11,384 bases of DNA, from positions 1 through 11,384 of the forward strand of contig JADGNL010000168.1 of assembly GCA_017883495.1 (NCBI GenBank), read 5' to 3'. Below the pieces are notes generated by a model. The model ran no database searches, was not told where the DNA came from, and saw only the letters and a program-made list of their open reading frames with translations. This DNA is from Methanomicrobiales archaeon (GTDB taxonomy: Archaea > Halobacteriota > Methanomicrobia > Methanomicrobiales > Methanospirillaceae). This document shows, piece by piece, positions 9,121 to 11,384 of this stretch; within the stretch, counting starts at the first letter, position 1, and the number at the start of each line of letters is the position of its first letter. A program made the translations under genes and the position numbers.

Positions 9121-10149
9121 ATGGCACGCTTCCTCTCATCCATGGACGGCCGAGCCACCGGTGTCGGCGGCCTGCCGCACACGGATCCTGCCCGCGCGGT
9201 CGACGACGTGCTCGCCGCGTTCCCCGAGGTCCCGTACGCCCCGGGCCTGCCCAACCGCGGGCTCTTCGAACAGATCGTCTGGAACGACGCCCGCACCCTG
9301 CCCGGCCTCGAGGTGGTCGAGGGCCGGCTCGTGGTCGATCTCGCGGCCGACCACGCCGAAGCGATGGAGCGGGTCTACCTGGACTTCGTCGAGGGGAATG
9401 CGGCGGCGTACGGCCCGGCGCCGGAGACGTACTCGGGCCTCCTCGAGCTGGTCTCCCGCGAACTGCCGTCCGCCGTCCTGGTCAAGGCCCAGGTGACCGG
9501 CCCGGTCACGTTCGGAATGCAGGTGGTCGACGCCGATAAGCGGCCGATCCTCTATGACGAGGCCTACGCGGACCTGCTCGGCAAGATGCTCGCGCTCCGT
9601 GCCCGCGCGGTCGAGGAGCGGCTCGCCGCGACGGGGGTTCCCGAGACGCTCGTGGTCCTGAACGAGCCGTACTGGGCGAGCCTCGGTTCCACCGTGGTCC
9701 CGGTCTCGGACGAGACGGTCCGGCTCGCGTTCGAGGACATCGCGTCCCTCATCGGCGGCGGCCTCGGCGTCCACTGCTGTTCGAACACGGACTGGACCTT
9801 CGTGATGGACCTCGACCCGGCCGTGATCTCGCTCGACGCGTACCAGACGGCGACGGAGTTCCTGCTCTACGCCGAGCGGGCGGCGGCGTACCTCGAGCGC
9901 GGCGGGATCGTCGCGTGGGGCGTGGTGCCGGCCGATGCCAGCCTCTTCGCGGAGGAGACCGAGGCCTCGCTCGTGACGCGCATGGCTGCGATACGATCGG
10001 TGATGGCCGAGTACGTCACCCCGTCGCTCCTCGTGCGGCAGTCGCTGATCACGCCGAGCTGCGGGATCAAGTTCGCGAACGAGGAGGAGGCAGGCCGGAT
10101 CCAGCGAATGGCCGCGGCCGTCGCCCGTACCTGGCGGGAGGGAGCCTGA
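9121..10149 (+). CDS. mesB: Core (folate-independent) methionine synthase, MesB-like
   Basis: MetE-like TIM barrel of 342 aa that lacks the N-terminal folate-binding half of cobalamin-independent methionine synthase. It begins with a MetE-type GVGGLPHTDP and has VKAQVTGPVTFGMQ. Zinc and homocysteine ligands appear as H218-x-C220 (VHCCSNTDW) and C314 (TPSCGIKF). D239 in ISLDAYQ is a possible acidic partner. Core synthases use methylcobalamin in vitro. The MesB family, known from Dehalococcoides and other Wood-Ljungdahl organisms, is thought to take methyl from CFeSP. Its place between the CFeSP activator and cooC fits that use. MesC, an archaeal family predicted to do the same, cannot be excluded by eye, so the symbol is tentative. 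The start ATG lies 3 bases after the acsV stop with GGAGG at 9108-9112. The end overlaps cooC by one base. Confidence 0.8.
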   Translation: MARFLSSMDGRATGVGGLPHTDPARAVDDVLAAFPEVPYAPGLPNRGLFEQIVWNDARTLPGLEVVEGRLVVDLAADHAEAMERVYLDFVEGNAAAYGPAPETYSGLLELVSRELPSAVLVKAQVTGPVTFGMQVVDADKRPILYDEAYADLLGKMLALRARAVEERLAATGVPETLVVLNEPYWASLGSTVVPVSDETVRLAFEDIASLIGGGLGVHCCSNTDWTFVMDLDPAVISLDAYQTATEFLLYAERAAAYLERGGIVAWGVVPADASLFAEETEASLVTRMAAIRSVMAEYVTPSLLVRQSLITPSCGIKFANEEEAGRIQRMAAAVARTWREGA

Positions 10150-10910
10150 TGGCACCCGCCGCGCCGTTCCGGATCGCGCTCTCGGGCAAGGGCGGGACGG
10201 GCAAGACCACGACGGCCGCGCTCCTGATCGACGCGTTTCGGCGGATGGGCGAGACCCCGCTCCTCGCGGTCGACGCGGACCCGAACGCGAACCTCCACGA
10301 GGCCCTCGGCATGGAGGTGACCGAGTCCCTCGGCGCGATGCGCGAGGAGGCATTCACCAAGGCGATCCCGGCGGGGATGTCGCGCCACGACTATGTCCGA
10401 CTCCGCTTCTGTCAGGTGCTGGTCGAGGGGACGGGCGTGGACCTGATCGCGATGGGCCGGCCCGAGGGGACGGGCTGCTACTGTTTCTCGAACGACCTCC
10501 TCTCCGAGTGCCTGGCCGGCCTTCAGGCGGAGTACAGGTTCATCGTGATCGACGCCGAGGCCGGGATGGAGCACATCGCCCGTGGCACGATCGGAACGCC
10601 CGACCTCCTGCTGATCGTCTCGGACCCGGGTGCGCGGGGCATGCGGACGGCAACCCGTATCCGCGACATCGCGCTCTCGCTCGGCCTGCCCAAGGACAGA
10701 ATGTTCCTCGTCGTCAACCGCGTCCGGGCCGGCGCGGCCGAGGTCGGGGGCGAGCCCGTGCCGCTGATCGCCGAGGTCCCGGCCGACCCGGCCGTCGAGG
10801 AGGCCGACCTCGAGGGCCGGCCGATCGTCACGGTCCCCGACGACAGCCCGGCCCGGACCGCGGTGGCAGCGCTCGCCGAGAAGATCCTGGAGATGGCCCG
10901 GGCCCGCTGA
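10149..10910 (+). CDS. cooC: CooC/AcsF-type nickel-insertion ATPase
   Basis: MinD/SIMIBI-class P-loop ATPase of 253 aa that helps load nickel into CO dehydrogenase (CooC) or acetyl-CoA synthase (AcsF). Seen are the deviant Walker A SGKGGTGKTT at 12-21, VDADPNANLHEALG at 41-54, the metal-binding C110-x-C112 in GRPEGTGCYCFSN, and DAEAGMEHIARGT, the family's switch region. The C-terminus has the base-recognition stretch VVNRVRAG. The open frame extends further upstream inside mesB, but the ATG at 10149 has GGGAGGGAG at 10136-10144 and a TGATG overlap with the mesB stop. No CO dehydrogenase lies in the window, so acetyl-CoA synthase maturation is the nearest candidate role. This is inferred from context only, since CooC and AcsF are hard to tell apart by sequence. 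Confidence 0.93.
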   Translation: MAPAAPFRIALSGKGGTGKTTTAALLIDAFRRMGETPLLAVDADPNANLHEALGMEVTESLGAMREEAFTKAIPAGMSRHDYVRLRFCQVLVEGTGVDLIAMGRPEGTGCYCFSNDLLSECLAGLQAEYRFIVIDAEAGMEHIARGTIGTPDLLLIVSDPGARGMRTATRIRDIALSLGLPKDRMFLVVNRVRAGAAEVGGEPVPLIAEVPADPAVEEADLEGRPIVTVPDDSPARTAVAALAEKILEMARAR

Positions 10911-10925
10911 AGGGCCGGGTCATTA

Positions 10926-10933
10926 CTTTTATC
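10926..10933 (+). promoter_or_regulatory. Possible box A (TATA) for the tRNA gene
   Basis: CTTTTATC is centred about 38 bases before the mature tRNA 5' end, which would give a leader of around 10 nt. It overlaps the start of the hairpin that may end the acs operon. The consensus match is only partial. Confidence 0.3.
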
Positions 10934-10954
10934 TGCTGCCGGGGCAGATTTATT
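10931..10954 (+). terminator. Hairpin with U-rich tail at the end of the acs operon
   Basis: ATCTGC at 10931-10936 pairs with GCAGAT at 10944-10949 around the loop TGCCGGG, and TTTATT follows. It lies 20 bases after the cooC stop. The form resembles an intrinsic terminator, although archaea rely mainly on the U tract itself. Confidence 0.4.
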
Positions 10955-10966
10955 GAGGTCGCACGC

Positions 10967-11038
10967 GCCGTTGTGGCTTAGCGGTATAGCGGTTGATTCG
11001 TAATCAACAGGTCGGGGGTTCGATTCCCTCCAACGGCT
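10967..11038 (+). tRNA. tRNA-Thr, anticodon CGT
   Basis: A complete intronless cloverleaf of 72 nt including the discriminator. Acceptor GCCGTTG pairs with CAACGGC over 7 bp. The D arm is GCTT/TAGC-like with AGCGGTA in the loop. The anticodon stem GTTGA/TCAAC closes the loop TTCGTAA, placing anticodon CGT at positions 34-36, which reads ACG threonine codons. The T arm GGGGG/CCCTC closes TTCGATT with one G-U pair. The discriminator is T (U73), which I recall as usual for archaeal tRNA-Thr, and CCA is not encoded (CTA follows). Confidence 0.95.
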
Positions 11039-11041
11039 CTA

Positions 11042-11072
11042 TGATAAATTATTTGATTTTCTACATTTATCA
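11042..11072. repeat. 8-bp inverted repeat in the AT-rich spacer after the tRNA
   Basis: TGATAAAT at 11042-11049 and ATTTATCA at 11065-11072 are perfect complements, separated by 15 nt. The spacer includes T-rich TTGATTTTCT. Starting four bases after the tRNA, it may help end tRNA transcription. The AT-rich patch to about 11088 also holds the palindrome TTAATTAA (11080-11087). The rest of the spacer up to 11208 shows no convincing gene. Confidence 0.4.
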
Positions 11073-11208
11073 ATAAATTTTAATTAATGAACCAGTCTCA
11101 TCTTCATCTACCTTGTGCCACCCATCTTGGCCGTGGTGTCGGTGGCAGCCTTCATATCTTGCCCCCCGAAACAGCCTGAGACCCACAGGAGAACGGCCCA
11201 AACGGGAT

Positions 11209-11214
11209 TAAAAA
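11209..11214 (-). terminator. Poly-T terminator after the dockerin-tailed gene
   Basis: The minus strand reads CCCTTTTTAATCCC directly after the TGA stop at 11218-11220. It is a 5-T tract of the kind that ends archaeal transcripts. Confidence 0.45.
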
Positions 11215-11217
11215 GGG

Positions 11218-11384
11218 TCAGAGGTGATTGAAGAGCCAGACGACGTCGGCGAAATCGACCCGGCCGTTGCCGTTGTAGTCGAACGCCGTCACCGGCACGA
11301 TAACGGCCGGAGAACGGCCGTATATCGTTGCGTTCTCGGCGCCGGCGTTCCGCCGCCTGTCGCTTGGGCGTCGGCGATGATGCC
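11218..11384 (-). CDS. Partial protein with dockerin/EF-hand-like C-terminal motif
   Basis: Only the last 54 or so codons lie inside the window, reading in from the right edge and ending with TGA (TCA at 11218-11220). The final residues, NGNGRVDFADVVWLFNHL after a FDY, form a calcium-binding loop (D-x-N-x-N-G-x-x-D) and a helix, as in one half of a dockerin-type repeat. From memory, tails of this form cap secreted or surface proteins of Methanomicrobiales, often after PKD or similar domains. The usual first copy of the repeat is not visible about 25-30 residues upstream. There the frame reads NAGAENATIYGRSPAVIVPVTA, preceded by an arginine-rich run that looks unlike coding sequence. Another frame there reads GIIADAQATGGGTPAPRT, so a frameshift or decayed upstream part is possible. 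The main domain and function are unseen. Confidence 0.7.
   Translation of the reverse strand, partial: HHRRRPSDRRRNAGAENATIYGRSPAVIVPVTAFDYNGNGRVDFADVVWLFNHL

Noticed and set aside
9915..10148. N-terminal extension of cooC into mesB
   Set aside because: CooC proteins begin just before the P-loop, matching the ATG at 10149 with a strong ribosome binding site. The extension is out-of-frame mesB.
9136..10353. Minus-strand open frame opposite mesB and cooC
   Set aside because: Compositional shadow with no motifs.
11116..11147. 7-bp inverted repeat TGCCACC / GGTGGCA
   Set aside because: Short stem, 18-nt loop, no U tract and no position relative to a gene that suggests function.
11108..11155. 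15-residue minus-strand ORF in the spacer beyond the tRNA
   Set aside because: Too short, without a clear ribosome binding site at normal spacing or any family resemblance.

Overview
This window looks like a GC-rich archaeal chromosome fragment, probably from a methanogen of the Methanomicrobiales type. The taxonomy is an inference. It rests on a CDC48/VAT-type double-AAA ATPase behind a textbook archaeal TATA box (TTTATATA), a tRNA-Thr gene with no encoded CCA and a U discriminator, poly-T terminators, and a partial gene at the right edge ending in NGNGRVDFADVVWLFNHL. From memory, that dockerin/EF-hand-like tail is common on secreted proteins of Methanomicrobiales. Third codon positions are overwhelmingly G or C across all genes, so the many long ORFs on opposite strands are shadows.

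Layout. Positions 1-2029 (minus) hold a CDC48/VAT AAA+ ATPase whose C-terminus lies off the left edge. Positions 2176-2739 (minus) hold a 5-formyltetrahydrofolate cyclo-ligase. A 128-base divergent intergenic region follows, with a long imperfect inverted repeat and TATA-like boxes. Positions 2868-10910 (plus) hold one tightly packed six-gene operon: acsB, acsD, acsC, acsV (RACo-like reductive activator), mesB-like core methionine synthase and cooC. Gaps between these genes are 8 nt or less, and two junctions are TGATG overlaps. A hairpin with a U-rich tail, tRNA-Thr(CGT) at 10967-11038, and an AT-rich spacer with an 8-bp inverted repeat come next. The partial dockerin-tailed gene on the minus strand closes the window.

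How the genes work together. The operon encodes the carbonyl end of the Wood-Ljungdahl pathway in its bacterial form. AcsC/AcsD is the corrinoid iron-sulfur protein (CFeSP) that carries the methyl group. AcsB joins methyl, CO and CoA at a Ni-Fe-S A-cluster. AcsV would re-reduce inactive Co(II) corrinoid with ATP. CooC would assist nickel insertion. The MesB-like protein would take the methyl group from CFeSP to make methionine. No CO dehydrogenase (acsA/cooS/cdhA) and no CH3-folate:CFeSP methyltransferase (acsE) is present. AcsB keeps the large N-terminal domain that archaeal CdhC lacks, but its extreme N-terminus is shorter than in acetogens.

The most interesting point is this combination: a bacterial-style ACS/CFeSP/RACo/CooC module plus a corrinoid-dependent methionine synthase, in an apparently archaeal chromosome, without its usual CODH and methyltransferase partners. 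The parts belong to known families. The arrangement and host are what deserve checking.
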